A stretch of 64,000 nt of DNA from Chitinophaga pendula (GCF_020386615.1 NZ_CP077769.1:1984001-2048000); one strand, 5' to 3'. Positions 33,469 to 43,193 are shown, counted from the first letter of the stretch. Notes: generated by a model not told the origin, from the sequence alone. Translations and numbers: made by a program.

Positions 33469-33963
33469 ATGCAACCCTTTGAGACTGCGGTAACATTTAT
33501 TCGTTCTATCGGTATCCCGGTAATTTTCCGGAAATTATCCGATCCCACTTTCCTGCCTGGCTTGCAGATCGATGGCGGCTGTATCCTGGTAGATAAGCAG
33601 CAACTGCAACACCCGGGAGATTTGCTGCACGAGGCAGGTCATATTGCCGTGGTACCTCCTGCAGAAAGAACAATGCTGAGACAAGACAATATTGGAGGCC
33701 GAGAGAACCATGCAGCAGAAGAAATGATGGCGATCGCGTGGTCATTTGCTGCTTGTAAACATCTAAAGATTGACCCTGCCTTTGTTTTTCATGAACAAGG
33801 GTATAAAGGGGAAGGGCGTAATATCGCTGAACAATTTGAAGCAGGACATACTTTCGGAGTCCCAATGTTGCAATGGGCCGGAATGACAGCTGAACCTCAT
33901 CAGTCAAAAAATATCGGCTTAGCGCCCTATCCGCTTATGAGCCACTGGCTAAGACCACTGTAA
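33469..33963 (+). CDS. Hypothetical HEAGH-motif protein (zincin-like)
   Basis: A 164-residue soluble protein with a zinc-protease-like motif LLHEAGH near residues 55-61, followed by a second acidic motif NHAAEEMMAIAW near 83-94 that could supply a third metal ligand. This resembles the metallopeptidase fold of ImmA/IrrE-type proteins but lacks their usual partner HTH. No family is firmly recognised. The start at 33469 (MQPFETAVTFIRS) is chosen; an upstream in-frame ATG at 33424 would add a hydrophobic 15-residue lead. Confidence 0.7.
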   Translation: MQPFETAVTFIRSIGIPVIFRKLSDPTFLPGLQIDGGCILVDKQQLQHPGDLLHEAGHIAVVPPAERTMLRQDNIGGRENHAAEEMMAIAWSFAACKHLKIDPAFVFHEQGYKGEGRNIAEQFEAGHTFGVPMLQWAGMTAEPHQSKNIGLAPYPLMSHWLRPL

Positions 33964-34491
33964 CGATCCGACTTCTACACTTACTATTATTTCTCTGATA
34001 CAAAGGAATAACTGAGGTCATTTGAATATCACACTATGCATATTGATTTTTCACTAGCTAACCAGGAAATTTTAAAATGCAGAAAAATTAAAATATTGCT
34101 GGTAATTATGATGTTGCGCCATCTTAGCTTTCAAATGTATAATATCCAACCAGGCGAACAGGCCGGCCAGAAGGTATGGAAGTGCTTGTTCATTCTGAGC
34201 CAACCATTGTATGTGGGGGGCTACACAAGTGATTGTTAATCCTCTTGGAATCCACTAACAAGTCTTAAGTTAAACTATAATGATCAGCCCGGACGATTTT
34301 ATACGTCCGGGCTGATGTCTTTTATGTCAATTATCAATCTCAGGTTGTCAAATTTTATTGACTAGCTTTAGTAGCATAATAAACTGTCACCATTGAGCGC
34401 TTGAAATGTCTGTAGCGGATAGTCTTGACCAGTAACGGCAAGCAAATGTTAACAATGAGTTCCGTAATAATGTATTGAAATATAATTTCTT
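33964..34491. other. AT-rich intergenic region with one strong hairpin
   Basis: About 530 bp between the HEAGH gene and the M28 peptidase gene. Open frames here (for example 34036-34239 plus strand) lack family motifs. The one clear structure is the hairpin at 34283-34316, listed separately. Confidence 0.5.
34283..34320. terminator. Perfect 13-bp stem-loop, probable intrinsic terminator
   Basis: ATCAGCCCGGACG (34283-34295) pairs perfectly with CGTCCGGGCTGAT (34304-34316) around an 8-nt A/T loop. The sequence GTCTTTT follows on the plus strand. No clear gene ends just before it, so it may mark the end of a lost or unseen transcript. Confidence 0.65.
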
Positions 34492-35790
34492 ATGAGGAGG
34501 GTCGTACTCTTTGTTATGCTGTATGTCTTGTGGGCTCCACATGCAAATGCGACCAGGCATTTAACGGAGATAAAAAACCTTCGTGCCTTCGTCGACACAC
34601 TCAAAAGGGAGGTCAGGATAAATTATAGCTTGTTAGGCCAACAAGATGCTTCATTTACAGTCATTCCATTTTTACAGACAGATCAGGGGGAGATCATTAT
34701 CCTCAAAGGAGGGGACTTATCAGGAGACGTAGGAACAACTATACGAGCCGGATCGGCAAAACAGATTGTCTGGCGCTACACACCAGCAGATAGTGAAATA
34801 TGGAAGTATCAAATGGGCGTAATAGTAGATGACCATACCAAGGTGGACCTGAAAGAATTGCTGACACAGGTCGATTCTAACAATATTAGAAAGCACTTAC
34901 AGGAATTGTCAGTGAAGCGGCATTTTACGAATGGAAGGGAAAATTTGGAGACAATAAAGCTATACTTAGAGAGCGCATTCAGGATGGGACACCTGCGGAC
35001 ACAAAGACAACGTTTTAATTTTAATGCTTACAAAGCTGATAATGTTATCGGGCAATTGGATGGTATAATGGCTGGTAAGGGGAAAATTGTACTCGGGGCT
35101 CATTTCGATGCTGTTAAAGGCTCATGGGGCGGAGATGATAATGCGTCAGGTGTGGCAGGGATGTTGGAAGTGATGCGGGTATTATCTAAATACCGGTTGA
35201 ACAACGATGTAGCCTTTGTAGGATTCGACCAGGAGGAAGCTGGAATGTTGGGCAGTAAATTTTATGTTTCTGCGCTTGGAGAACATAAGAATATAGACTA
35301 TATGATCAATTTTGACATGATCGGGTGCTATATGGATAAGGTCGGTAGCCAGCCTTTTCCGGAAGGATTGAAAGAAGGATTCCCTGTTGCATATAAGAAG
35401 GTTGCAGACAATCACTTCAAAGGAGATTTTATCCTGCTTGTGGCTAACGAGCAGTCTGCTGAAATGGTTGCTGCTTTCGAGCAAGCGAGTTCTGAAAATG
35501 TGGCCACGCTTGCTGTCGTATCACTGGTGGTGCCAGATGATGGTAGATTTGCCCCGGAATATTTCAGGGCTTCTGATTTTGTTAGTTTTTGGGATGCAGG
35601 CTTTAAAGCACTTTCAATTGGTGACACCGGAGATGTACGCAATTCAAATTATCATTCTCCCCGTGATGTATACCGCACCGTCAATGTTTCATTTGTTTAT
35701 GACGTAGTAAAGGCGACGATCGCTGCGATTGCTGATATGGGAGGAATCAGGAACGTCGTATCACAGACATGTAACGTTAAAATGTTGTGA
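34492..35790 (+). CDS. M28-family zinc aminopeptidase, secreted
   Basis: A 432-residue exported peptidase. Signal peptide 1-20 ending near ANATRH. Residues about 25-115 form a beta-rich domain with the Bacteroidota pattern SGDVGTTIRAGSAKQIVW. The M28 catalytic domain follows with two-zinc ligands H204 (GAHFDAV), D216 (GGDDNASG), catalytic E248/E249 (FDQEEAG), D275 (NFDMIG) and H388 (NYHSPRD). It likely removes N-terminal residues from peptides in the periplasm or outside the cell. It is not an obvious part of the peptide-synthetase locus 650 bp downstream, though a peptidase could process its product. Confidence 0.93.
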   Translation: MRRVVLFVMLYVLWAPHANATRHLTEIKNLRAFVDTLKREVRINYSLLGQQDASFTVIPFLQTDQGEIIILKGGDLSGDVGTTIRAGSAKQIVWRYTPADSEIWKYQMGVIVDDHTKVDLKELLTQVDSNNIRKHLQELSVKRHFTNGRENLETIKLYLESAFRMGHLRTQRQRFNFNAYKADNVIGQLDGIMAGKGKIVLGAHFDAVKGSWGGDDNASGVAGMLEVMRVLSKYRLNNDVAFVGFDQEEAGMLGSKFYVSALGEHKNIDYMINFDMIGCYMDKVGSQPFPEGLKEGFPVAYKKVADNHFKGDFILLVANEQSAEMVAAFEQASSENVATLAVVSLVVPDDGRFAPEYFRASDFVSFWDAGFKALSIGDTGDVRNSNYHSPRDVYRTVNVSFVYDVVKATIAAIADMGGIRNVVSQTCNVKML

Positions 35791-36160
35791 CTTTTTATTT
35801 TTACAATGCTTTCAAAAAGCTATTACAGATGAGAACAATCCTGAATCGGAGCGGCATTACAAAGAAGTGAGTAACAAAATGATCCGAAGGAAAAGTAAGG
35901 AAACTAAAACGTATTTACAATGGTGTTAATAATAATATATTTTTTTGATTCAGATAAAAATTCTTAATTTCATTTGGTGCAGGTGGTATACATATCAGCA
36001 ATATATCCATCAGTACAAAATACTGTTTGCAGTTACCTGAGTTTTGTTTGTTTTAGTTTGTTCACCTTAACGTAATTGCCAACAACGAAGTAATCGAACC
36101 CTAAGCTAGCTAGATTAAAAACTGTCTCTTTTGCACATGCTAAACTGAACTCCAAGTATT
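35791..36160. other. AT-rich intergenic region upstream of the synthetase locus
   Basis: Very AT-rich. A plus-strand segment 35814-35927 reads like the C-terminal end of some protein (AITDENNPESERHYKEVSNK) but has no start and no family I recognise. It could be a gene remnant. No promoter box is clear. Confidence 0.4.
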
Positions 36161-36322
36161 ATGTCTGATGGTACCACCAGTACCATATTAATACCTATGG
36201 CTCGGGTAAATAATATACCACAACCCAAGCTCAGCAATTTAGGATATGTATTTACGCTCAAGCCCTTTATGAATAGAATAGACAAGGATGCAGAGTATGG
36301 TCCCCGTATATATGAGCTATAA
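36161..36322 (+). CDS. Possible 53-residue ORF upstream of the antiterminator gene
   Basis: An ATG at 36161 opens a 53-codon frame (MSDGTTSTILIPMARVNN at the start, AEYGPRIYEL at the end), 120 bp upstream of the UpxY-type gene on the same strand. Base usage by codon position is compatible with coding (purine-rich first positions), but there is no ribosome-binding or family evidence. It may be a real small protein, a leader peptide in the 5' region controlled by the antiterminator, or chance. Confidence 0.3.
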   Translation: MSDGTTSTILIPMARVNNIPQPKLSNLGYVFTLKPFMNRIDKDAEYGPRIYEL

Positions 36323-36442
36323 TCTATCTTAAAAATCAAGAATTATCAGATCGGAAAGAAATTGCAATGAGTAAAATGTGACTCACTGTAGCGGGAGCTG
36401 TTTTTTTGTATCATCAGGACATGTACAACCCAAGCTTTCTCT

Positions 36443-36949
36443 ATGATAACGCTTTTTAACAGTTGGTACTTAGTCTATACTATGCCTAAGCAGGAAGGAA
36501 AAGTGGTACAACGGCTTACCAAACAAAAGGTCGAACTACTGTTTCCTCTGGTCAGAAAACTCAGCCAATGGAGTGACCGGCGTAAGTACATCGATGTTCC
36601 ACTTTTTCCTTCTTATGTTTTTGTAAAAGTACATAACCTGAAAGAGTACTATGACATACAGGATACGGATGGCGTTTTATCTTATGTCAGATTTGGTAAA
36701 GAGATTGCCTCCGTAAATGAGCAGATCATTAATAGCCTTCGAATAGTCATGCACCAGGGAGAAGACATAAAGGTATTAACAGAACATTTTAGTCCATCTG
36801 ATACCCTGCAAATTCTCGAAGGACCACTAAAAGGATTAACATGCGAAGTCGTCAAACATAATGGGACAAAAAATGTATTGGTCAGGGTAAATATTTTAAA
36901 CCGGGTCGTATTAGCCCATGTGCCGATACCTTATCTGGCCGCCGAATAA
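36443..36949 (+). CDS. UpxY/NusG-like transcription antiterminator
   Basis: A 168-residue NusG paralogue of the UpxY/RfaH/LoaP type. The NGN domain is clear (WYLVYTMPKQEGKVVQRLTKQ near 8-28; DVPLFPSYVFVKV near 51-63; SYVRFGKEIASV near 80-91), followed by a KOW-like C-terminal domain (QILEGPLKGLTCEVV near 123-137). Such paralogues load on RNA polymerase at the start of one long operon and suppress premature termination; UpxY does so for capsule operons in Bacteroides and LoaP for polyketide operons in Firmicutes. Placed just before about 27 kb of same-strand synthetase genes, it probably serves this locus (inference). Confidence 0.9.
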   Translation: MITLFNSWYLVYTMPKQEGKVVQRLTKQKVELLFPLVRKLSQWSDRRKYIDVPLFPSYVFVKVHNLKEYYDIQDTDGVLSYVRFGKEIASVNEQIINSLRIVMHQGEDIKVLTEHFSPSDTLQILEGPLKGLTCEVVKHNGTKNVLVRVNILNRVVLAHVPIPYLAAE

Positions 36950-37211
36950 TATATGCATCCGGTGGCGGACAAACCATCCTGTCCATGCTTATATTCTTAA
37001 GGGGAACAATAATATAGATGTACAGGTATTTTAGTATATTGCTTTTTATAATCTCCGAGCGAGGATGTAAAAATTGAAGAGCTGACCTGTTCTTTTTTAG
37101 CTAAATTACTGACTAATAGATAGATAAAGTGACGATCCCTCAATATATCCGGAATTATTGAAAACCTTTAACTAACTTATCGACCACTAACTCTACCCTT
37201 AATCCCGATAT

Positions 37212-39674
37212 ATGTTCATACCCTACCTTAAGATCGCATGGCGTAATATTGTCAAAGACAGACTATTTTCCGGCATTAATATTATAGGATTGGCTATCGG
37301 AATTGCAGCCTGCTTGCTGATATTACAGTATGTAGCCTTTAAGCTGAGTTTCGATCAATTCAACAAAAATGTAGATAATTTATACAGGGTCGTAAATGAC
37401 AGGTATCAGAATGGGAAGCTGGTGCAGCATGGCACTATTACCTATTCCGCTATCGGAAAAGCTATGAAAGACGACTACGAAGAGGTGATTGCCAATTCGC
37501 GTGTTGAACCCTTTCGTCAACAGATAGTTACCTATAATGAAACAAAAATCGGAGACCAGGAAGTATTAGCGGTGGATAATGCTTTTCTGACGATGTTCTC
37601 CTATCCACTGATAGCCGGAGATCAGACCGCTGCTCTTAAGGAACCGAATACGATCGTTGTTACCGAGAGTTTGGCAAAAAAACTTTTCGGTATAAAAGAT
37701 GATAACCTTCAGGCGGCTCTTGGCAAACCCATTATCATGTCCCGGGATTCTCTTCCATATAGGGTGACCGGCGTCGTTAAAGATGTGCCAGAGAATTCCC
37801 ATCTCCAGTTTGATATGTTAATGTCATATGTATCTTTGTATAGTGGAGGAAACATTAACTGGACCGCTGCTGATTACGACTTCAAAGAGTCTGATTTCTG
37901 GCACTATGTGCAATTAAAACCAGGTACTGATTATCACCAGCTGGAAAATAAATTAACCGGATTCAGTCAGAAATATTTTGATGGCATCAAGGTATCGGGC
38001 AGTATCGAGAAATTTTACCTGCAACCCTTATCAAATGCACATCTGTATTCCGACTTCGAATACGAGATCGGTAAGACGGATAGCTCTACCATAGTATGGG
38101 GACTTCTTATCATCGCTGTCTTAATCATTGTTATCGCCATCGTTAACTATACCAATCTGTCAACTGCCAGATCCATGAACCGGGCCAAAGAAGTAGGCGT
38201 GAGAAAAGCAGTAGGGGCAACGAGAGAGCTACTCATCCAACAGTTTATGATCGAATCCCTGCTCGTAAACGTTATTGCAATCCTGCTGGCGATTGTTATC
38301 ATCTTTTCTGTGCAGAATGCATTCAATAATCTTATTCAAACAAAGCTTTCATTGCCCTACCTTTTAGCAGCGGGTATGGGTAATTATAAACTCACTTTTG
38401 CGCTCATCGGTTTATGCCTGTTGAGCGTATTGGGTGCTGGCTTCTATCCTGCATTTGTACTTTCCGCCTTTAAGCCGATCCTGGTCCTGAAAGGTAACTA
38501 TGTCAGCTCCGGGAAAGGCATTTTCATGAGAAAGGCGTTGATGGTAGGGCAGTTTACTATCACCGCAGGCCTGATAATAGGTTCTATCGTCATCTACAGA
38601 CAACTGAGTTATATGAATAACCAGAAGTTGGGGATGGATATAGAGCAGGTATTAATAGTAAAGCCTCCTATACTCACCGGCGCAGATTCCAGTTTTGCTG
38701 ATAAAACCAATAGTTTTAAAGGAGAGGTTAAAAATATCCCTAACGTGCTGAATGCTGTTACATCAAGAAGGGTGCCCGGAGAGGAGATGGGCAGAGCATT
38801 TAATGTACATCGTGCAGACATGGATACCAGGGCTAACCTGACTATGAGACATATGAATATTGACGAGGGGTTTATTAAACTTTATGATGTAAAACTAGTT
38901 GCTGGCAGGAACTTCACCACCATTGATAACAGTACGAAGGCAGTAGCATCACATAATATTATTCTTAACGAAGCGGCAGTGAAACTATTAGGATTTAATA
39001 ACGATGAGGATGCAATCGGGAAAAAAGTGGTGGTATTCAACAATGAACGGGATGTCGTGGGGGTCGTTAAAGACTTCCATCAGAAATCCTTAAGATATAA
39101 AGTAGAACCGACAATATTACTTCCCAATAACTACAGTACCGAATCTCCCATATCCATCAAGGTAAATACCAAGGATCTGAATACGACAATAGCAGCAGTT
39201 AAAGAGCGATATCTCCAGTTTTTCCCTGGCAATTTGTTTGAGTTTTACTTCTTGGATGAACAATTTAATAATCAATACAGCAATGAGAGATTGTTCAGCA
39301 GGGTATTCACGATATTCACGGGACTGGCTATTTTTACCGCCTGCCTCGGCCTGATGGGACTTTCCATTTTTACATCTGCACAACGGGCAAAAGAAATAAG
39401 CGTACGCAAAGTTTTGGGCGCTTCCGATACAACGATCTTTATGCTGTTGTCAAGAGACTTTGTAAGACTATCAGCTATCGCATTTGTAATCGCTTCACCG
39501 GTAGCCTGGTTCGTAATGAACCAATGGTTGCTCAATTTTGCATACAGGGTAGATATCTCCTGGTGGATCTTCGTTCTATCTGGTATACTACTCGTAATTA
39601 TTACATTAGTCACCATAAGTATGCAGACAATAAAGGCAGCCCAGGTCGCTGCTATTAAGAATCTGCGCAGCTAA
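37212..39674 (+). CDS. MacB/FtsX-type ABC permease, two-repeat form
   Basis: An 820-residue membrane permease with two MacB-FtsX repeats, a form common in Bacteroidota. Each half has an N-terminal TM (NIIGLAIGIAACLLILQYV), a large periplasmic MacB core domain and three TM segments. AKEVGVRKAVGATRELLIQQF near 323-343 and AKEISVRKVLGASDTTIFML near 721-740 are the signature loops after the TMs. No ATPase is encoded alongside. Its position between the antiterminator and the first synthetase suggests a role in export, self-protection or envelope response to the product, but this is inference from context only. Confidence 0.9.
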   Translation: MFIPYLKIAWRNIVKDRLFSGINIIGLAIGIAACLLILQYVAFKLSFDQFNKNVDNLYRVVNDRYQNGKLVQHGTITYSAIGKAMKDDYEEVIANSRVEPFRQQIVTYNETKIGDQEVLAVDNAFLTMFSYPLIAGDQTAALKEPNTIVVTESLAKKLFGIKDDNLQAALGKPIIMSRDSLPYRVTGVVKDVPENSHLQFDMLMSYVSLYSGGNINWTAADYDFKESDFWHYVQLKPGTDYHQLENKLTGFSQKYFDGIKVSGSIEKFYLQPLSNAHLYSDFEYEIGKTDSSTIVWGLLIIAVLIIVIAIVNYTNLSTARSMNRAKEVGVRKAVGATRELLIQQFMIESLLVNVIAILLAIVIIFSVQNAFNNLIQTKLSLPYLLAAGMGNYKLTFALIGLCLLSVLGAGFYPAFVLSAFKPILVLKGNYVSSGKGIFMRKALMVGQFTITAGLIIGSIVIYRQLSYMNNQKLGMDIEQVLIVKPPILTGADSSFADKTNSFKGEVKNIPNVLNAVTSRRVPGEEMGRAFNVHRADMDTRANLTMRHMNIDEGFIKLYDVKLVAGRNFTTIDNSTKAVASHNIILNEAAVKLLGFNNDEDAIGKKVVVFNNERDVVGVVKDFHQKSLRYKVEPTILLPNNYSTESPISIKVNTKDLNTTIAAVKERYLQFFPGNLFEFYFLDEQFNNQYSNERLFSRVFTIFTGLAIFTACLGLMGLSIFTSAQRAKEISVRKVLGASDTTIFMLLSRDFVRLSAIAFVIASPVAWFVMNQWLLNFAYRVDISWWIFVLSGILLVIITLVTISMQTIKAAQVAAIKNLRS

Positions 39675-39701
39675 CATAGAGAAATTCCAATAGAACCATT
39701 C

Positions 39702-39739
39702 AATAATCAGGAGGCTTCGGCCAGCCTCCCTCGATTATT
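39702..39739. other. Stem-loop between permease and synthetase genes
   Basis: AATAATC/GATTATT outer and GGAGGC/GCCTCC inner arms form an interrupted stem in the 204-bp gap before the A-PCP-C gene. There is no T-tract, so it may be a processing or antitermination-sensitive site instead of a terminator. Confidence 0.45.
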
Positions 39740-39878
39740 ATGCATGCCCGGCCGTCAATAGCCCAACAAGTAATTCCCGGATTTTATCAGTAAGGACAAT
39801 GCTCAGTTAAAAGCTGGGTCAGGATATTCCATGCCCGAAAAATAGTTTTCCCTGAATTGATCTGAAATTCATCTGAAT

Positions 39879-42800
39879 ATGATAAAAGAACTGTTATATA
39901 CGGTATTCGAAGCGACGGCAAACGAATACCCTTCCCTTATTGCTATTGAAGAAGATAACGAACAATGTAGTTACGAACGGCTGAATACAGAAATCAACGA
40001 CCTATGCCGTTACCTCGAAGTATTGCAATTGAAGACCGGAGAGGTAGTAGGCGTGGCGTTGCATGCTGGTATAAGATCAATAGCCAGCCTGTTGGCCTGC
40101 TTTAAAAGAGGACAGGTATACATGCCTGTCAGCTTTGATCTGCCGGACAAACAGCTCTCGCATATCTTTGAACAAACCCACCCCAGCGTACTGATTGTTA
40201 ACGCGGAACAGGTCGAAAGAATTACAAGTTTCTTCCACTCATCAGGAATATATGCTCCCTATCTCATCTCCATCGCTGCTACAGCAATACTCAATGAACT
40301 ACATCTCGACGATCTGGCTGGCATAACCATGGAAGCCTCAGGCTGGACTTGCTGGAAATGGAATGGCGACAGCTACGTGTCCATTCCTCAGGAAGATATC
40401 TTACTACGTGAACCCCCACAATACCCGGAAATAGACAAGCAGGATAATGCTTATATATATTATACTTCCGGTTCGACAGGGCTGAATAAAGGAATTATCG
40501 GGACGCATAACAGCCTTGCTCACTATATACACTGGCATCGCAATGCATTTGAGATAAAACCCGGAGATCGGATCAGCCAGTTGGCGCCCCTTACCTTTGA
40601 CGCTTCATTGAAAGATATATTAGTTGCGCTGACAGCCGGCGCTACACTTTGTGTGCCGGCAAAGAGCGTTCGCCAGCATACAGATCAACTCTCCGAATGG
40701 TTATTTAATAAGAATATTACAATACTCCAAACAGTGCCCTCTCTATTCAGGGTACTGATGAAATCATTAAAGGAGTCCGGAAAGGATCTCCCGGCATTGC
40801 GGCATATTGCATTGGCAGGAGAAAGGTTATATGGGCAAGACGTACTCAACTGGAAACACATAAATGGTGATAAATGCTTGCTGTCTAATCTATATGGCCT
40901 CACAGAAACTACCATACTCAAATCCAGGTACCTGATAACACATTCAGACTGGTTACCGGGAGATATCATACCAGTAGGGCAACCCATCAGTAATACCAGC
41001 ATTGCCGTGATTAATTACGATCAGATCTGCGCTCCTGGTGAAATTGGAGATATTTATATTAAGAGCCCTTTTGTAACTAAAGGATACATTGATAAACAGC
41101 TGAATGAACAGCTATTCGTCCAGAATCCGGTAGTGAAGGATAAAGCGGATATTGTCTGCCGTACAGGAGACATTGGGCGTTATCGGAGCGATGGTAACCT
41201 GGAATTGCTGGGAAGAAAAGATGATCAGGTTAAATTCAATGGCATTCGTATTGAGTTGGACATGGTAAAAAGTGCGTTGTTGAATGTGCAGGGAATAGAT
41301 CAGGTGGAAATATTGTTGATCACAGTGGAAGACCTGCAGCAATCGCTGGTTTGCTATTATACAGGTGAAGAGACGAACGGTACCACATTGGTAGAGATCC
41401 TCAGGAGAGCACTGCCCGTCTCCCATATACCAGGTTATTACGTCTGGTTAAAGGAGTTTCCACTCAATGTCAACGGAAAAGTCGATAGGAAGCAATTGCC
41501 TAAACTGGCTACCATGCTCGTACTTGGTGAAGAACAACATCCCCGGCCGGGAGACGAGCAAACTATTGCCGGCATCTGGCAGCAGATACTTGGTATAGAA
41601 CAGATCAGCAGGTCCGCGTCCTTTTTTACACTGGGAGGGTCTTCCTTGAAGGCAATTCAATTGATATCAAAGATCTATAAGCAACTTGATACCCAGCTGA
41701 CCATCGTCGACATTTTTAATCATGCTACGATTGAAGCACAGGCAAAATTATTACAGCGATCTGATAAATCTGATTTTGTACCTATCCCTACTATAGCTGT
41801 GCAGGACAGGTATCCACTATCCCATGCACAACAGCGGATATGGGTGTTGGAAGAGCGTATTAAAGGACAACCAACATTCAATATGTTTATGTCCTACAGG
41901 CTGATCGGTCATATAGTACCTACAGCCATTGAAACCGCAATAAACAAAGTGATAGCCCGTCACGAAAGCCTGCGTACCTCTTTTTTTATGGAGGAGGGTA
42001 TCGCCTGGCAGCGTATTCAGGATAACATAAATTTTTACATCACTCAGCTGGACTTTTGTGGAAGAGCCGATGTTAAACACCTCATTTCCGCAGAAATTGA
42101 AAAAGCCGCGCTTCATCCCTTTGAGTTGCAGCAAGCACCCCTGCTCCGGATCGTATTACTCAAGTTGGATATCCAGGAATATCTGCTGTTGTATTGTATG
42201 CACCACATAATTGCGGATGAATGGTCGCTTCAGATATTTATGAGGGAGGTAGTACAACTGTATAATGCAGCAGTATTGGAGAGAACTATTCAACTTCCCG
42301 CCCTGACCATACAGTATAAGGATTTCACCCACTGGCAGCAGGAAGAGCTTTCGGGCGAGAGATTATTGGCCCATCGGAATTATTGGCTCCAAAAATTATC
42401 CGGAGAGATACCGGTTCTGAAATTACCAGGCGAAAAGAAAAGGCCGGATATACAGACATATAGTGGTGCACAGTATCCCTTCGATATTGATAATGTTTTG
42501 TATGATAAGTGGAAAACGTTATTGCATGAACAACAGGTAACTCCTTTTATGGGGCTGACCGCTTTAGTAAAAGCACTTCTGTTCCGTTACTCTGGTCAGG
42601 AAGATATCATTATCGGGACACCCGTTGCGGGAAGAGAGCATCCGGATCTGGAGTACCAGATCGGGTATTACCTGAATACCCTGGCACTGAGAGATAAGAT
42701 CGATAAACAGGCTTCTTTCCTTGCCTTACTTCAACAGGTAAAAACGACTGCTTTAGAGGCATTTGAGCATCAGGTATATCCTTTTGACCGGCTTGTAGAA

Positions 42801-43193
42801 GAACTGGGTGTATCCAGGGATATGAGCCGGTCTCCGTTGTTTGACGTAGTAGTTGTTTTTCAGAATATCCAGGTAGCAGCCAGCGACCTGCCGCGTATGC
42901 ATGATCTGGAAATATATCCGGAAGGGATAGATGCGGGTATCAGCAAAGGTGATATCAGGTTCGAATTTGAGGAAACAGCCGATGGCCTGTTGTGTGGAAT
43001 AGAGTTCAATACGGACCTGTATGATCTGGAGAGGATAAAAAAGATGTCCGGGCACTTTATTTCACTTATGACCGATGTACTGAAAAACCCGGATCATCCG
43101 CTCCACGGTCTGAACTACCTGACCCCTGCAGAAATATCTGTTAAAAAAGAGCAGCTGAGTGCATTCAATGCAACAATGGAAAAGGGTTTTTAA
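39879..43193 (+). CDS. Nonribosomal peptide synthetase, A-PCP-C
   Basis: A 1104-residue synthetase. Adenylation domain about 8-525: A3 YYTSGSTGLNKG near 194-205, A4 LTFDASLKDI, A5 NLYGLTETT, A8 GRKDDQVKFNGIRIE, A10 NVNGKVDRK. Pocket residues read by eye are D-A-K-Q-A-A-L-I-L-K, which I cannot match to a known substrate. PCP about 550-615 with the carrier Ser in LGGSSLKA near 587. Condensation domain about 643-1090 with C1 YPLSHAQQRIWVL and C3 HHIIADEW, where Glu replaces the usual Gly of HHxxxDG. The protein stops right after the C domain (FNATMEKGF), at the normal C/A boundary. No starter C domain and no thioesterase. Confidence 0.95.
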   Translation: MIKELLYTVFEATANEYPSLIAIEEDNEQCSYERLNTEINDLCRYLEVLQLKTGEVVGVALHAGIRSIASLLACFKRGQVYMPVSFDLPDKQLSHIFEQTHPSVLIVNAEQVERITSFFHSSGIYAPYLISIAATAILNELHLDDLAGITMEASGWTCWKWNGDSYVSIPQEDILLREPPQYPEIDKQDNAYIYYTSGSTGLNKGIIGTHNSLAHYIHWHRNAFEIKPGDRISQLAPLTFDASLKDILVALTAGATLCVPAKSVRQHTDQLSEWLFNKNITILQTVPSLFRVLMKSLKESGKDLPALRHIALAGERLYGQDVLNWKHINGDKCLLSNLYGLTETTILKSRYLITHSDWLPGDIIPVGQPISNTSIAVINYDQICAPGEIGDIYIKSPFVTKGYIDKQLNEQLFVQNPVVKDKADIVCRTGDIGRYRSDGNLELLGRKDDQVKFNGIRIELDMVKSALLNVQGIDQVEILLITVEDLQQSLVCYYTGEETNGTTLVEILRRALPVSHIPGYYVWLKEFPLNVNGKVDRKQLPKLATMLVLGEEQHPRPGDEQTIAGIWQQILGIEQISRSASFFTLGGSSLKAIQLISKIYKQLDTQLTIVDIFNHATIEAQAKLLQRSDKSDFVPIPTIAVQDRYPLSHAQQRIWVLEERIKGQPTFNMFMSYRLIGHIVPTAIETAINKVIARHESLRTSFFMEEGIAWQRIQDNINFYITQLDFCGRADVKHLISAEIEKAALHPFELQQAPLLRIVLLKLDIQEYLLLYCMHHIIADEWSLQIFMREVVQLYNAAVLERTIQLPALTIQYKDFTHWQQEELSGERLLAHRNYWLQKLSGEIPVLKLPGEKKRPDIQTYSGAQYPFDIDNVLYDKWKTLLHEQQVTPFMGLTALVKALLFRYSGQEDIIIGTPVAGREHPDLEYQIGYYLNTLALRDKIDKQASFLALLQQVKTTALEAFEHQVYPFDRLVEELGVSRDMSRSPLFDVVVVFQNIQVAASDLPRMHDLEIYPEGIDAGISKGDIRFEFEETADGLLCGIEFNTDLYDLERIKKMSGHFISLMTDVLKNPDHPLHGLNYLTPAEISVKKEQLSAFNATMEKGF

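Noticed and set aside
34036..34239. 67-codon plus-strand frame in the gap before the M28 gene
   Set aside because: No motifs, and the composition is like the surrounding AT-rich DNA. A minus-strand frame in the same place also looks partly protein-like, so neither can be supported.
35729..35929. 66-codon plus-strand frame overlapping the end of the M28 gene
   Set aside because: Its first half is a shadow of the peptidase. The second half may be a gene remnant but cannot be assigned.
36090..36120. A tRNA-like T-loop sequence (GGTTCGA on the minus strand)
   Set aside because: The flanking bases cannot form a T-stem and there is no acceptor stem or anticodon arm upstream.
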